64,000 nt of DNA from contig JAWVFI010000114.1 of NCBI GenBank assembly GCA_033856235.1, forward strand, positions 15,377 through 79,376, written 5' to 3'. Below are positions 1 through 7,427 of this stretch, piece after piece; position 1 is the first letter of the stretch, and each line of letters starts with the position of its first letter. The translations under genes were made by a program, and so were the position numbers. The DNA comes from DASXRU01 sp033856235. GTDB lineage: Bacteria > Acidobacteriota > Blastocatellia > Pyrinomonadales > Pyrinomonadaceae. The notes beneath the pieces are model-generated. The model was not told where the DNA came from, searched no databases, and saw nothing but the letters and a program-made list of their open reading frames with translations.

Positions 1-2
1 CG

Positions 3-203
3 GATGCGGTGGCCAGCAAGCTGAACGTTGAGGAAGAACGCGTCTATTCGAATATCGCGCAGCACGGCAACACTTCGTCAGCTTCGATCCCGATTGCATT
101 GGATGAATGCGTCGAGGCCGGCCGGATCAAGAAGGACGATATAGTTCTGTTGGCTTCATTCGGAGGCGGGGTTACCTGGGGCGGCACTGTGATGCGCTGG
201 TAG
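3..203 (+). CDS. fabH: 3-oxoacyl-ACP synthase III (FabH), C-terminal end, 5' truncated by window
   Basis: This is the last 66 codons of beta-ketoacyl-ACP synthase III, which condenses acetyl-CoA with malonyl-ACP to start each fatty acid in the cytoplasm. The segment HGNTSSAS carries the catalytic Asn of the thiolase-fold Cys-His-Asn triad (Asn274 in E. coli FabH). The closing ASFGGGVTWGGTVMRW is the typical FabH C-terminus. The frame is open from base 3, so the gene begins upstream of the window; the in-frame GTG at base 9 is not a start. The genes that follow (fabD, acpP, fabF) confirm a fatty-acid synthesis operon. Identification is secure; the Cys and His of the triad lie outside the window. 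Confidence 0.95.
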   Translation, partial: DAVASKLNVEEERVYSNIAQHGNTSSASIPIALDECVEAGRIKKDDIVLLASFGGGVTWGGTVMRW

Positions 204-250
204 GTGTGGTAATGCAAACCTTTAGTTTCCGAGTGCTGAGCGCTTAACTG

Positions 251-592
251 ATGATTAACGTGAGACAAATTGCCATAGCGAAGCTGGCGATCCTTGTCGC
301 GCTAATCATGACATCAGTCGTCTTCGCTCAGGGCGAAAGATCGCTGGTAGTCTCAGTTGAGGATGCGGAAGGCCGGCCCCTGAAGAACGCTTGTATAACC
401 TTCGTCGGTCCGGAGGGCCCCATCATTTTTCGCAAGGCCGATGCTCGGGGACGGGTCAGGCTGAAGGATTTACCAGCGGCGGGCGGCCGCGTCATCGCCA
501 AAGTCGATGGTTATACAGCGCAGAAACAGTCTGTGAGTCTGAAGACCGAAACGGAAACTATAATCTTCCGTTTACAGCCGCGCAGCAAATGA
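251..592 (+). CDS. small secreted carboxypeptidase-regulatory-like domain protein
   Basis: A 113-residue protein with an N-terminal signal peptide (hydrophobic residues about 8-26, cleavage after VFA-QG) followed by a single Ig-like fold of the carboxypeptidase regulatory/prealbumin type (RSLVVSVEDAEGRPLKNACITF, ending in alternating strands). Such domains are usually structural or adhesive modules of exported proteins; no catalytic residues are visible. Its stop codon overlaps the fabD start in an ATGA junction (589-592), so the two are probably translationally coupled. A secreted protein inside a fab operon is unusual. The function is unknown; the domain call is moderately firm. Confidence 0.75.
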   Translation: MINVRQIAIAKLAILVALIMTSVVFAQGERSLVVSVEDAEGRPLKNACITFVGPEGPIIFRKADARGRVRLKDLPAAGGRVIAKVDGYTAQKQSVSLKTETETIIFRLQPRSK

Positions 593-1536
593 GCGGCAAG
601 CTGGCTTACATTTTTCCCGGGCAGGGCTCGCAGTATGCGGGCATGGGTAAGGATTTAGCCGCTAACTTTGAGGCGGCAAAACAGATCTTTGAAGCAGCGG
701 ATGACGCGCTGGGAAGTTCAATCTCCGCGCTCTGCTTTGACGGGCCGGCGGAAGCATTGCAGTTGACCGAGAATACTCAGCCGGCGATTTTGACGGTGTC
801 GGTTGCCGCTCTGGCGGCCTTGCAAGTTGAAGGTCTGCGCGCGCCTGATTTTGTCGCGGGCCATAGCCTGGGCGAGTATTCGGCCCTCGTCGCAGCTGGT
901 TGCCTCGCGGCAACGGACGCGGTGCGCACAGTGCGCGCGCGCGGCCGCTACATGCAGGAAGCGGTCCCGGTTGGAGTGGGGGCGATGGCCGCGATCCTGG
1001 GATTGGATTTGGAAGCCATCAAAGGGGCTTGCGAGGAAGCGAAGCAAGGCCAGATTTGCAGTCCCGCGAATATCAATTCTCCGGGCCAGGTGGTGATTGC
1101 TGGCCATGCCGAGGCAATTGAACGGGCCATGGAGATCTTGAAAGAACGCGGAGCGAAGCGCGCGATCAAACTGAATGTCAGCGCGCCTTTTCATTGCGAA
1201 CTTATGATGCCGGCCCAGCAGCGACTGGCAGCGGATTTGAACGGCCTCCCTTTTCAAGACTTAGCGGTTCCGGTAGTGACGAATGTTGGCGCCCACGCAA
1301 TTGATTCAGGATCTGAAGCACGGGAGGCGCTAATTCGCCAGGTGTCGGCGCCGGTGCGCTGGCTGGAATCGATCGAGTTATTGATTCGAGAGGGAGTAGA
1401 TACTTTCGTGGAAGTAGGGCCGGGAAAGGTCCTCGGTGGTTTGCTGCGCCAGATCGACCGCAGGGTCCGCTGCCTGAATGTTGAGGACGCGGCGAGTCTG
1501 AAGGCGACAATGGCAGCGCTTAGTGGCAATCTTTAG
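589..1536 (+). CDS. fabD: malonyl-CoA:ACP transacylase (FabD)
   Basis: A 315-residue enzyme that moves malonyl groups from CoA to acyl carrier protein to supply the chain-extension unit for fatty-acid synthesis. The N-terminal FPGQGSQ motif (residues 9-15) and the nucleophile elbow GHSLGEYSAL with Ser93 identify the family, and the length matches. A longer reading frame is open upstream to 391, but homology begins at MSGKLAYIFPGQGSQ, so the ATG at 589 is chosen; it overlaps the preceding stop by four bases. Downstream come a paired-palindrome spacer and acpP. fabG, often found between fabD and acpP, is absent here. Confidence 0.97.
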   Translation: MSGKLAYIFPGQGSQYAGMGKDLAANFEAAKQIFEAADDALGSSISALCFDGPAEALQLTENTQPAILTVSVAALAALQVEGLRAPDFVAGHSLGEYSALVAAGCLAATDAVRTVRARGRYMQEAVPVGVGAMAAILGLDLEAIKGACEEAKQGQICSPANINSPGQVVIAGHAEAIERAMEILKERGAKRAIKLNVSAPFHCELMMPAQQRLAADLNGLPFQDLAVPVVTNVGAHAIDSGSEAREALIRQVSAPVRWLESIELLIREGVDTFVEVGPGKVLGGLLRQIDRRVRCLNVEDAASLKATMAALSGNL

Positions 1537-1550
1537 CGTCAGGGTTTTTA

Positions 1551-1609
1551 ACGCAAACTGTTCGTTTGCGCGGGAGTCAGTAACCAGGATGCAAACTAAC
1601 AGTTTGCGT
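1551..1609. repeat. paired-palindrome element A1 (fabD-acpP spacer)
   Basis: Two short hairpins (GCAAAC..GTTTGC at 1553-1569 and 1591-1607) whose outer parts are also mutually complementary: ACGCAAACTGTT at 1551-1562 is the exact reverse complement of AACAGTTTGCGT at 1598-1609. It sits 23 bp before the acpP start, between codirectional genes. It is a member of family A (core AAACT..AGTTT), with further copies near 4121, 23147, 36916, 46057 and 61088. Confidence 0.8.
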
Positions 1610-1632
1610 CAACACAAGAGGAGCAAAAGCAA

Positions 1633-1878
1633 ATGCCCGATCAAGAGATCGAGAACAAGGTAAAGCAAATAATCGTGGACGAGTTGGGTGTGGACGAGAA
1701 CGAGGTTACGCCTAATGCCCGCTTCATCGACGACTTAGGTGCGGACTCTCTCGACACCGTCGAGTTGGTCATGCGATTTGAAGAAGAGTTCGGAATCGAG
1801 ATTCCGGACGAGGACGCGGAAAAGATTCAAAGCGTCCGCGACGCGTACAACTATATTGACCAGCACAAGACCAAATAG
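1633..1878 (+). CDS. acpP: acyl carrier protein
   Basis: An 81-residue acidic helical protein that carries growing acyl chains on a 4'-phosphopantetheine arm. The attachment serine is Ser39 in the invariant DDLGADSLDTVELVM context, followed by the FEEEFGIEIPDEDAEKI helix typical of type II ACPs. A purine-rich AGAGGAG sits at 1616-1622, about 10 bp before the ATG, and sets the start. The gene lies between fabD and fabF, its usual setting. The separate paired palindrome just upstream may allow it to be processed or expressed apart from fabD, as ACP is normally needed in large excess; that is inference. Confidence 0.98.
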   Translation: MPDQEIENKVKQIIVDELGVDENEVTPNARFIDDLGADSLDTVELVMRFEEEFGIEIPDEDAEKIQSVRDAYNYIDQHKTK

Positions 1879-1965
1879 GCGCTCTCAATCGAGTCGCTCA
1901 CTTGCATAACAGCTTGCTGGTGGCGAGCTGGTCAGGGACTGCTGCTTTAATAAGGAGTCATAGTT

Positions 1966-3225
1966 TTGACACGTCGCGTTGTGGTTACCGGTCTCGGCCT
2001 GGTTACGCCCGTCGGCAACTCGGTCGAGGACACCTGGGCTTCGTTGATGAGCGGTCGCAACGGCGTCGGCTACATCACGAAGTTTGACACTGAAAAGTTT
2101 CCGGTCAAAATCGCCGCCGAAGTCAGGGACTTCGATCCGCTCAAATTCATTCCCAAAAAAGAGGCGCGCAAGATGGGCGCCTTTATTCATTACGCTATCG
2201 CCGCCACTACGGAAGCGATGGCCGATAGCGCTTTTGCGCTGACCCCGGAAGGGAAGTTTCCTCCGGAGCTGGCTGAGGGCGCGGGGACATATATCAGCAG
2301 CGGCATCGGCGACTTCTGGGCCATCGAGCGGGAACATTCGAAACTGCTTGAGGAAGGGCCGGATCGGGTTTCACCTTTCTTCATTGTCTCTGCGATCGTC
2401 AATTTGGCGGCGGGACAGGTTTCGATTCGCTACGGCGCTAAAGGCCCGAACTCGGCAACCGCGACGGCGTGTGCGGCAGGGGCCCATGCGATTGGGGATA
2501 GCTTCAAGATAATTCAACGTGGCGACGCGGACATTATGATCTGCGGCGGCGCAGAGTCAGCCATCACCCCGATGAGCGTTGCCGGATTTGCTTCCATGAA
2601 GGCTCTGTCCACGCGGAATGACGATCCCGAGCACGCTTGCCGGCCTTTTGAACGCGATCGTGACGGCTTCATTATCGGCGAAGGCGCCGGCATCATGATT
2701 TTGGAAGAACTCGAGCTGGCGAAAAGGCGAGGGGCGCGCATTTATGCCGAGGTTGTTGGTTACGGGATGACCGCGGACGCGTTCCATCTTACCAAGCCGG
2801 ACGAAACCGGCTCGGGCGCGATTCGCGCGATGACCAAGACCCTCCGGGACGCCGATATAAAACCAACGCAGGTCGGTTACATCAACGCGCATGGAACTTC
2901 GACCGAGTACAACGATAAGTTTGAAACGTTTGCGATTAAGCAAACTTTTGGCGAGCATGCTTACAAGCTGGCCGTAAGTTCGACTAAGTCTATGACCGGT
3001 CACCTGCTGGGCGCGGCCGGCGGGATTGAGAGCGTTTTCTGCGCTCTCGCCCTGCATCGCAAGGTCCTGCCGCCGACCATCAATTACGTCAATCCCGATC
3101 CCGACTGCGATCTGGACTACATACCAAACCAACCGCGCGAAGCGAAGGTTGATTACGCGCTTTCGAACAGTTTTGGCTTCGGCGGCACGAATGCAGCGCT
3201 GCTCTTCAAGCGCTACGAGGGATAG
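1966..3225 (+). CDS. fabF: 3-oxoacyl-ACP synthase II (FabF)
   Basis: A 419-residue ketosynthase that elongates acyl-ACP with malonyl-ACP. The catalytic Cys169 lies in ATACAAGAHAIGD, the first active-site His in NAHGTSTEYND and the second in SSTKSMTGHLLGAAG; the C-terminal NSFGFGGTNAAL is also characteristic. Translation starts at TTG: AAGGAG at 1952-1957 is spaced 8 bases from it, and the protein aligns from TRRVVVTGLGLVTPVG. The order fabD-acpP-fabF is standard for type II fatty-acid synthesis. Start and function are both secure. Confidence 0.97.
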   Translation: MTRRVVVTGLGLVTPVGNSVEDTWASLMSGRNGVGYITKFDTEKFPVKIAAEVRDFDPLKFIPKKEARKMGAFIHYAIAATTEAMADSAFALTPEGKFPPELAEGAGTYISSGIGDFWAIEREHSKLLEEGPDRVSPFFIVSAIVNLAAGQVSIRYGAKGPNSATATACAAGAHAIGDSFKIIQRGDADIMICGGAESAITPMSVAGFASMKALSTRNDDPEHACRPFERDRDGFIIGEGAGIMILEELELAKRRGARIYAEVVGYGMTADAFHLTKPDETGSGAIRAMTKTLRDADIKPTQVGYINAHGTSTEYNDKFETFAIKQTFGEHAYKLAVSSTKSMTGHLLGAAGGIESVFCALALHRKVLPPTINYVNPDPDCDLDYIPNQPREAKVDYALSNSFGFGGTNAALLFKRYEG

Positions 3226-3326
3226 TCAGTGGTCATTGTTAGTGGTCAGTTGCACGACCCGGTCAGCTCAGTGACTCCCGATGACAACGACTAGAAACTG
3301 ACCACTAACAACTGATCACTAACAAC
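3224..3326. repeat. paired-palindrome element F (fabF-etfB spacer, GTGGTCAGT words)
   Basis: The spacer is built from repeated GTGGTCA/TGACCAC words. GTTAGTGGTCAGT at 3238-3250 is the reverse complement of ACTGACCACTAAC at 3297-3309, with further degenerate copies on each outer side. It lies between codirectional fabF and etfB and occupies nearly the whole gap; no Shine-Dalgarno sequence is visible before the etfB ATG. The exact edges are uncertain. Confidence 0.7.
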
Positions 3327-3338
3327 CGACTAAACAGA

Positions 3339-4115
3339 ATGAAAATCTTAGTCATGATGAAGCAGGTCGCGAACAAGGATGCGATCCTGCGAATTAATAA
3401 AGAAGGCACTTGGATTGAAGAAGGCGATCTGTCGTTCGAAGTGAATGAATCTGACGGCTATGCTTTGGAAGAGGCGCTGCGCATCAAAGAAAAGACGGGC
3501 GATGGCGAGGTGGTCGTTTGTGCGATGGGCCCGCAACGGGCCAAGAGCGTGATCAAGGACGCGCTCGCGCGTGGCGCCGACCGCGCCATCCATGTAGTTG
3601 GCGATGACCTGGGCCCCTTGTCGCCTTATGCGGCAGCGACGATTTTGGCGGCCACGGTGCGCGGGGAGGGACCGGACCTGGTAATGACCGGGCTGCAATC
3701 CGACGATTACGGTTATGCTCAGACGGGCGTCATCATGGCGGAGTTGCTCGGTTTTCCGCATGCCACGATCGTTATCGAGGTTGATGCCACCGGCGCCGAG
3801 CTCCGCGTGAAACGTGAACTCGAGAGCGGCTGGTATCAGTGGTACACAATGCCGCGGCCGGCGCTGCTGACGATCCAATCCGGCATTAGCCAGATACGCT
3901 ACGCCACCCTGAAGGGAATCATGGCGGCCAAGAAGAAAGAGATCAAAGAAGTAACGGCGCCAGCGGAGATCGTCAGTCGTGCTTCACACCAGCGAATTGA
4001 AAAAATCTATCTGCCCGAGAAGACGAAGCAAACCCAGTTTCTGGGCAACGGCGACGCCAAAGCCGGCGCGGTCGCTTTGGCGGAAAAACTCCGCACCGAA
4101 GCGCGCGTGATTTAA
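3339..4115 (+). CDS. etfB: electron transfer flavoprotein, beta subunit
   Basis: A 258-residue ETF beta subunit. With EtfA it forms a heterodimeric FAD/AMP flavoprotein that accepts electrons from acyl-CoA and other dehydrogenases and passes them toward the quinone pool. Diagnostic stretches are MKILVMMKQV at the N-terminus, the adenine-nucleotide-domain segment GADRAIHV, the family signature around DLVMTGLQSDDYGYAQTG, and the C-terminal recognition-loop region. Length and order (etfB before etfA) are usual. Nothing suggests the bifurcating type, but sequence reading alone cannot exclude it. Placement after fab genes links lipid synthesis and oxidation. Confidence 0.95.
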   Translation: MKILVMMKQVANKDAILRINKEGTWIEEGDLSFEVNESDGYALEEALRIKEKTGDGEVVVCAMGPQRAKSVIKDALARGADRAIHVVGDDLGPLSPYAAATILAATVRGEGPDLVMTGLQSDDYGYAQTGVIMAELLGFPHATIVIEVDATGAELRVKRELESGWYQWYTMPRPALLTIQSGISQIRYATLKGIMAAKKKEIKEVTAPAEIVSRASHQRIEKIYLPEKTKQTQFLGNGDAKAGAVALAEKLRTEARVI

Positions 4116-4120
4116 ATGAC

Positions 4121-4193
4121 GTCCGACAAACTTTAGTTTGTCGTCACGATCGAGGCTTCAAGTCACACATCGACAAACTGAAGTTTGTCGGAC
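4121..4193. repeat. paired-palindrome element A2 (etfB-etfA spacer)
   Basis: A 23-bp palindromic word (GTCCGACAAACTTTAGTTTG..., 4121-4143) is followed after 27 bp by its inverted copy (4171-4193); the two arms match at 22 of 23 positions. Each arm can fold alone or pair with the other. The word is the same as in element A3 at 46057, about 42 kb away. It ends 14 bp before the etfA ATG. Confidence 0.85.
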
Positions 4194-4207
4194 AACAAAT
4201 TAGAATT

Positions 4208-5188
4208 ATGAGCAACGGGATCTTAGTCTTTATCGAACATCGCGATGGTGTTCTGAACAAAACGTCATTGGAAGCGGTAGCCGCTGCCCAGGATTTGGGC
4301 ACGCAACTTGGCTCGCCGGTCAGCGCCGTCATCACCGCTGCGGAACCGGAAGGCCTGGCTACGGAAATGGCAGTCTACGAACTGGCGAAAGTGGTCGGCG
4401 CGCGCAACGCAAAGCTGGCGCAGTACTCGCCGGACGGGTACACCGACGCGATGGAGCGGGTGGTGCGGGCGTTGGATCCGCAGTACGTGGTGCTGCCGCA
4501 CACTTATCTGGTGCGCGACTTTGCTCCGAAACTGGCGGCGCGCTTTGAGAAGTCTTTGATTAGCGATTGCATTCGCCTGAAAGTTAATAACGGCCTTCCG
4601 ACCTTCACTCGCCGGATTTTCCTGGGCAAGATCGACGCGGATGTGGTTTCCGACGGAACTGCTCCCGTTTTCGTCACTTTCCAATCCGGCGCCTATCGGG
4701 GCGAGCTAGCCGCGAAGGGAAGTGGCGCGCCAATTGAAACCATGGAAGTCGAAGTCGGCGAGATCCGAATGACCTCAGAAGCGCCATTTCAGGAAGTTAA
4801 GCAGGCGGTGGATCTCAGCAAAGCTCCGATTATCGTGGCCATCGGGCGCGGCATTAAGAGTAAGGACAACATCGCGTTGGCCGAGAAATTGGCGGAAGCA
4901 CTGGGGGCTGATCTAGCTGCGTCGCGACCGATTTGTGACGCCGAATGGCTCCCCATCGATCGCCAGATCGGATCTTCCGGCCAAACGGTCGCCCCCAAGT
5001 TATACATCGCACTGGGTATTTCCGGCGCGATCCAGCACCTGGTGGGAATGAAGAACTCACACACCATCGTCGCCATCAATAAGGATCCGGAGGCGCCGAT
5101 TTTTGATATCGCCGACTACGGCATTGTCGGGGATTTATTTGAAGCAGTGCCGGTGCTGACGGAAGAGATTAGGAAGCTTAAGGGATAG
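4208..5188 (+). CDS. etfA: electron transfer flavoprotein, alpha subunit
   Basis: A 326-residue ETF alpha subunit, partner of the upstream EtfB. The C-terminal FAD-binding domain is evident: VAIGRGIKSKDNIALAEKLAEALG, RPICDAEWLP, QIGSSGQTVAPKLYIALGISGAIQH and NKDPEAPIFDIADYGIVGD are all hallmark motifs, with the SGQT and GISGAIQH segments contacting FAD. The N-terminal domain is of normal length. There is no obvious ribosome-binding site before the ATG; a paired palindrome ends just upstream. It acts in the cytoplasm in electron transfer from dehydrogenases to ETF:quinone oxidoreductase, which is not encoded in this window. Confidence 0.96.
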   Translation: MSNGILVFIEHRDGVLNKTSLEAVAAAQDLGTQLGSPVSAVITAAEPEGLATEMAVYELAKVVGARNAKLAQYSPDGYTDAMERVVRALDPQYVVLPHTYLVRDFAPKLAARFEKSLISDCIRLKVNNGLPTFTRRIFLGKIDADVVSDGTAPVFVTFQSGAYRGELAAKGSGAPIETMEVEVGEIRMTSEAPFQEVKQAVDLSKAPIIVAIGRGIKSKDNIALAEKLAEALGADLAASRPICDAEWLPIDRQIGSSGQTVAPKLYIALGISGAIQHLVGMKNSHTIVAINKDPEAPIFDIADYGIVGDLFEAVPVLTEEIRKLKG

Positions 5189-5228
5189 TTGGGCATCGAT
5201 CGAGTCCTTGAAGTGGCCTGGGCTTTCA

Positions 5229-5482
5229 ATTTTCCCCTCCCGCTTGGGAGGGGTTAGGGGAGGGCTTGGTGCGACCTCTCCATGAGAGAAAACGCGGGGC
5301 CGCGATGGCCGCGCGGTTCGTTGATTAGCTCCCGCAACGGCATTTGGTCTCGCCATTATGTGGATGCCTCGCAGACGTGAAAAGCCCAGCGCACGGCCAT
5401 CGAGGCCGCGCGTAGGTGAATAGTAGAAATTGATGGCAAGCCCTCCCGCTGACCGCCTCCCAAAGGTAGGGGGAGATAAGCG
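5229..5482. repeat. nested inverted-repeat spacer K2 (5189-5595, no gene)
   Basis: The 407-bp gap after etfA holds no convincing ORF. An outer pair of C/G-rich words (CCCCTCCCGCTTGGGAGGGG near 5232-5251 and CTCCCGCTGACCGCCTCCC near 5444-5462) encloses an inner inverted repeat built on GCCGCGATGGCCGCGCG (near 5311-5327) and its near complement before the end of the CGGCCATCGAGGCCGCGCG stretch around 5395-5413. Edges are approximate. The genes on both sides run in the + direction. Confidence 0.55.
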
Positions 5483-5549
5483 ATGCGAACTGACCTTTGC
5501 GTTACAAAGAATTTAGCTAACACACCAGCACGGCTCGGATTACCACGTC

Positions 5550-5578
5550 TTGAATAGTTGCGTATTGAGGCTTACTAT
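5550..5578 (+). promoter_or_regulatory. candidate sigma-70 promoter for the coiled-coil gene
   Basis: TTGAAT (5550-5555) and TACTAT (5573-5578) are spaced by 17 bp and lie 18 bp before the TTG start at 5596. Matches to consensus are 4/6 for each box. This is visual evidence only. Confidence 0.3.
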
Positions 5579-5595
5579 TCTCGCGGAGGTGGCCT

Positions 5596-5988
5596 TTGAG
5601 CGACGATCCTACAAAAGAACTTCCTCAGTCGGCTTTCCAGGCACGCGTGCTTTCGGAGTTCGCGGCAATTCGTGATCAGTTCGCAGGAATTCGTGATCAG
5701 TTCGCGGCAATGCGTGACGAGTTTGCGGCAATCCGTACGGAGTTAAGAGAAATTCGAACTGATATTGCCACGTTGAATTCGCGTCAGGAGAGATTTGAGA
5801 ATCGGCTTACGGCGCTCGAAGAGAAAGTTGACGCGCGCCTCAAGGAAACTCGCCCGATCTGGGAGGCAGTGCAATATGCGATCAAGCGTCTGGAATTGAA
5901 ATTCGATGTTGTCCTCAAAGATCTGTTCGAACTCCGTGCTAATGATAGGAGTCAGGACAAGCGGATAATGGAGTTGGAAGCTCGATAG
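5596..5988 (+). CDS. small coiled-coil protein with tandem heptad repeats
   Basis: A 130-residue, highly charged protein predicted to be almost entirely coiled coil. Four copies of a seven-residue unit of the form FAAIRDQ occupy residues 21-48, followed by further heptads (REIRTDIATLNSRQERFENRLTALEEKV). There is no signal peptide, membrane segment or enzymatic motif. Translation starts at TTG with GGAGGTG at 5585-5591 as ribosome-binding site. It resembles the small protein at 43344 in style (short, coiled-coil, own promoter, surrounded by intergenic palindromes). Function unknown; oligomerisation or scaffolding is a guess. Confidence 0.7.
   Translation: MSDDPTKELPQSAFQARVLSEFAAIRDQFAGIRDQFAAMRDEFAAIRTELREIRTDIATLNSRQERFENRLTALEEKVDARLKETRPIWEAVQYAIKRLELKFDVVLKDLFELRANDRSQDKRIMELEAR
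5656..5739 (+). repeat. four tandem 21-bp heptad-encoding repeats
   Basis: Four imperfect 21-bp units start at 5656, 5677, 5698 and 5719 within the coiled-coil gene. Each encodes one heptad of the form (E/Q)FA(A/G)(I/M)R(D/T). The high DNA identity between units suggests recent slippage or expansion. Confidence 0.8.
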
Positions 5989-6036
5989 CCTGTTCGGTAA
6001 CCAAAGAAATAGAAAGTCGCACGTAACGCTTAAAAT

Positions 6037-6069
6037 GCAAAGCCCGCAGCGGGAAGCTGCGGGCTTTGC
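6037..6069. terminator. bidirectional intrinsic terminator-like hairpin
   Basis: A perfect 14-bp stem (GCAAAGCCCGCAGC at 6037-6050 with its complement at 6056-6069) and a five-base loop lie between two convergent genes. On the minus strand the stem is followed by ATTTTAAG, a modest T-tract; on the plus strand there is no T-run. Confidence 0.65.
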
Positions 6070-6101
6070 CATTCTGTCGTCCAGGTCTATTTCAGTCGCC
6101 G

Positions 6102-6416
6102 TTATCGTTTCTTCGCGGCGGATTTTCCTTTTGAACTACCTTTCGATTTTCCTTTGGCGCCGCCTTTCGGTTGGTCCTGCAGGATTATCCCGGAGTCGGT
6201 GCCGGCTTCGACCGCTCCCTTTACCGCTCCGATTGCCGCTCCCGCCGCCGCTCCGGTCAAAATCTCTTTGGCTAGCTTCTTGGCTTTCTTCACAATGCTC
6301 CGCGGTTTTTTCACCGCCTTCACGACTTTCTTTGCCGTTCGCTCGGCGGACTTCGTTGAAGCCTTTCCTTTAGAACTTTTCTTTGCACCTTTGCTTGTCT
6401 TCTTCTTTGTTGCCAT
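6102..6416 (-). CDS. lysine/alanine-rich histone H1-like protein with hydrophobic glycine core
   Basis: A 104-residue, strongly basic protein. Residues 1-50 are Lys/Ser/Ala-rich (TKKKTSKGAKKSSKGKAS..., KKVVKAVKKPR), like bacterial histone H1/HU-tail proteins. Residues 51-70 form a Gly/Ala segment, LTGAAAGAAIGAVKGAVEAG, resembling a glycine zipper. The tail is again Lys/Gly/Ser-rich. An AGGGGG ribosome-binding site lies directly upstream. The tails suggest DNA or RNA binding and chromosome compaction. The glycine-zipper-like core is not part of classical H1-like proteins and could mediate self-association or membrane contact. No signal peptide. Function is inferred from composition only. Confidence 0.65.
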   Translation of the reverse strand: MATKKKTSKGAKKSSKGKASTKSAERTAKKVVKAVKKPRSIVKKAKKLAKEILTGAAAGAAIGAVKGAVEAGTDSGIILQDQPKGGAKGKSKGSSKGKSAAKKR

Positions 6417-6498
6417 TGTTTCCCCCTTTAGAATCCCAAATGTTCGAACGACTGTGACGCTGGACTATACAACAGTTTAAATTCTACTGGAGAATTTT

Positions 6499-7410
6499 TC
6501 AGTGCGTCGAGGCTGTCGCTGCCTGGGTCAGGTCGGCCAGGACCTCCGCCGGCTTCCAGTGGTTTTCGCGATAGAGTTTGAAGACCTTGCCATCGGGGTC
6601 GATGACCGCGGTCACCAGCGAGTGCACAATTTCGTCCGTTCCCGTATCGGATTCGTGGAAATAGCGCATGCCAAAAAAAGTGGCGAGGCCCCGTATCTCA
6701 TCAGGCGTTCCGGTGGCGAACTCCCAGTGATCAAATTTCTCGGATGTATAACGCTCACTGTGAGCGCTGCCGTAGCTGCGGAGCACTGCCGGCGTATCGT
6801 ATTGCGGATCGATCGTTACCGACAAGAGATGAGTCTTCGCGTATAGATCCGGTTGCTTCTGCAACTCGACGTCGATGTCGTGGAAGTTATTACTCATCAG
6901 CGTGCAGTATTCCGGGAGCGGACACCGCGTGTAAATAAAGGTCAACGCCAGCGAGCGACCCCGATACTGGGCCAGATGAATCTGTTGCCCGTCCTGATTC
7001 ACGAGGCGGAAATCCGGGACCTCGTCACCGATTTTGGGCCCCAGGCCCGAGGTGGGAGTTGCATTGGGATCGGGAATCCCTTCTTTGGTTACCGTGATCG
7101 CTTCGATCCATGAAGAGATGCCATCGACCATCAGTGTCCCGCTAATCTGGTCGCCGGGGCTGATGATTTCCATCATGGCGTTGTCTTTCAAACGGAACTC
7201 CATGGTCATGGCCGGCATGAATCCCTTGATGTCTTCGTGGGAAATGGTGGCGGTGCGGTTGGTTTTGTCCACGGCCACTACTTTGCCCTTGATTTCATAA
7301 GGCTTGCCAGTCGGGGACGGTTTGCGACAGGCCGTGCTCATGACACCGAGCGCAAGCCCGATGATCAACATCGCGAGTACCTGACTGAACCTGCTCTTCA
7401 TATGTTTCAT
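6499..7410 (-). CDS. SCO1/SenC-family copper lipoprotein with N-terminal CusF-like domain
   Basis: A 303-residue exported protein with a hydrophobic leader and probable lipidation Cys28. Residues about 37-110 form a CusF-like copper-binding fold (GKVVAVDKTNRTATISHEDIKGFMPAMTMEF, with His and Met ligands). Residues about 120-300 are a thioredoxin-fold SCO1/SenC domain. SCO proteins deliver copper to the Cu-A site of cytochrome oxidase or act as thiol reductants. The metal site here reads TRCPLPEYC, a CX5C spacing rather than the usual CX3C; the third ligand, His, is in DEIVHSLVT. The gene lies 17 bp downstream of the transglycosylase gene on the same strand. The family call is firm; the exact client is unknown. 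Confidence 0.88.
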   Translation of the reverse strand: MKHMKSRFSQVLAMLIIGLALGVMSTACRKPSPTGKPYEIKGKVVAVDKTNRTATISHEDIKGFMPAMTMEFRLKDNAMMEIISPGDQISGTLMVDGISSWIEAITVTKEGIPDPNATPTSGLGPKIGDEVPDFRLVNQDGQQIHLAQYRGRSLALTFIYTRCPLPEYCTLMSNNFHDIDVELQKQPDLYAKTHLLSVTIDPQYDTPAVLRSYGSAHSERYTSEKFDHWEFATGTPDEIRGLATFFGMRYFHESDTGTDEIVHSLVTAVIDPDGKVFKLYRENHWKPAEVLADLTQAATASTH

Positions 7411-7427
7411 TGGGGGTGGCTCGCGGC

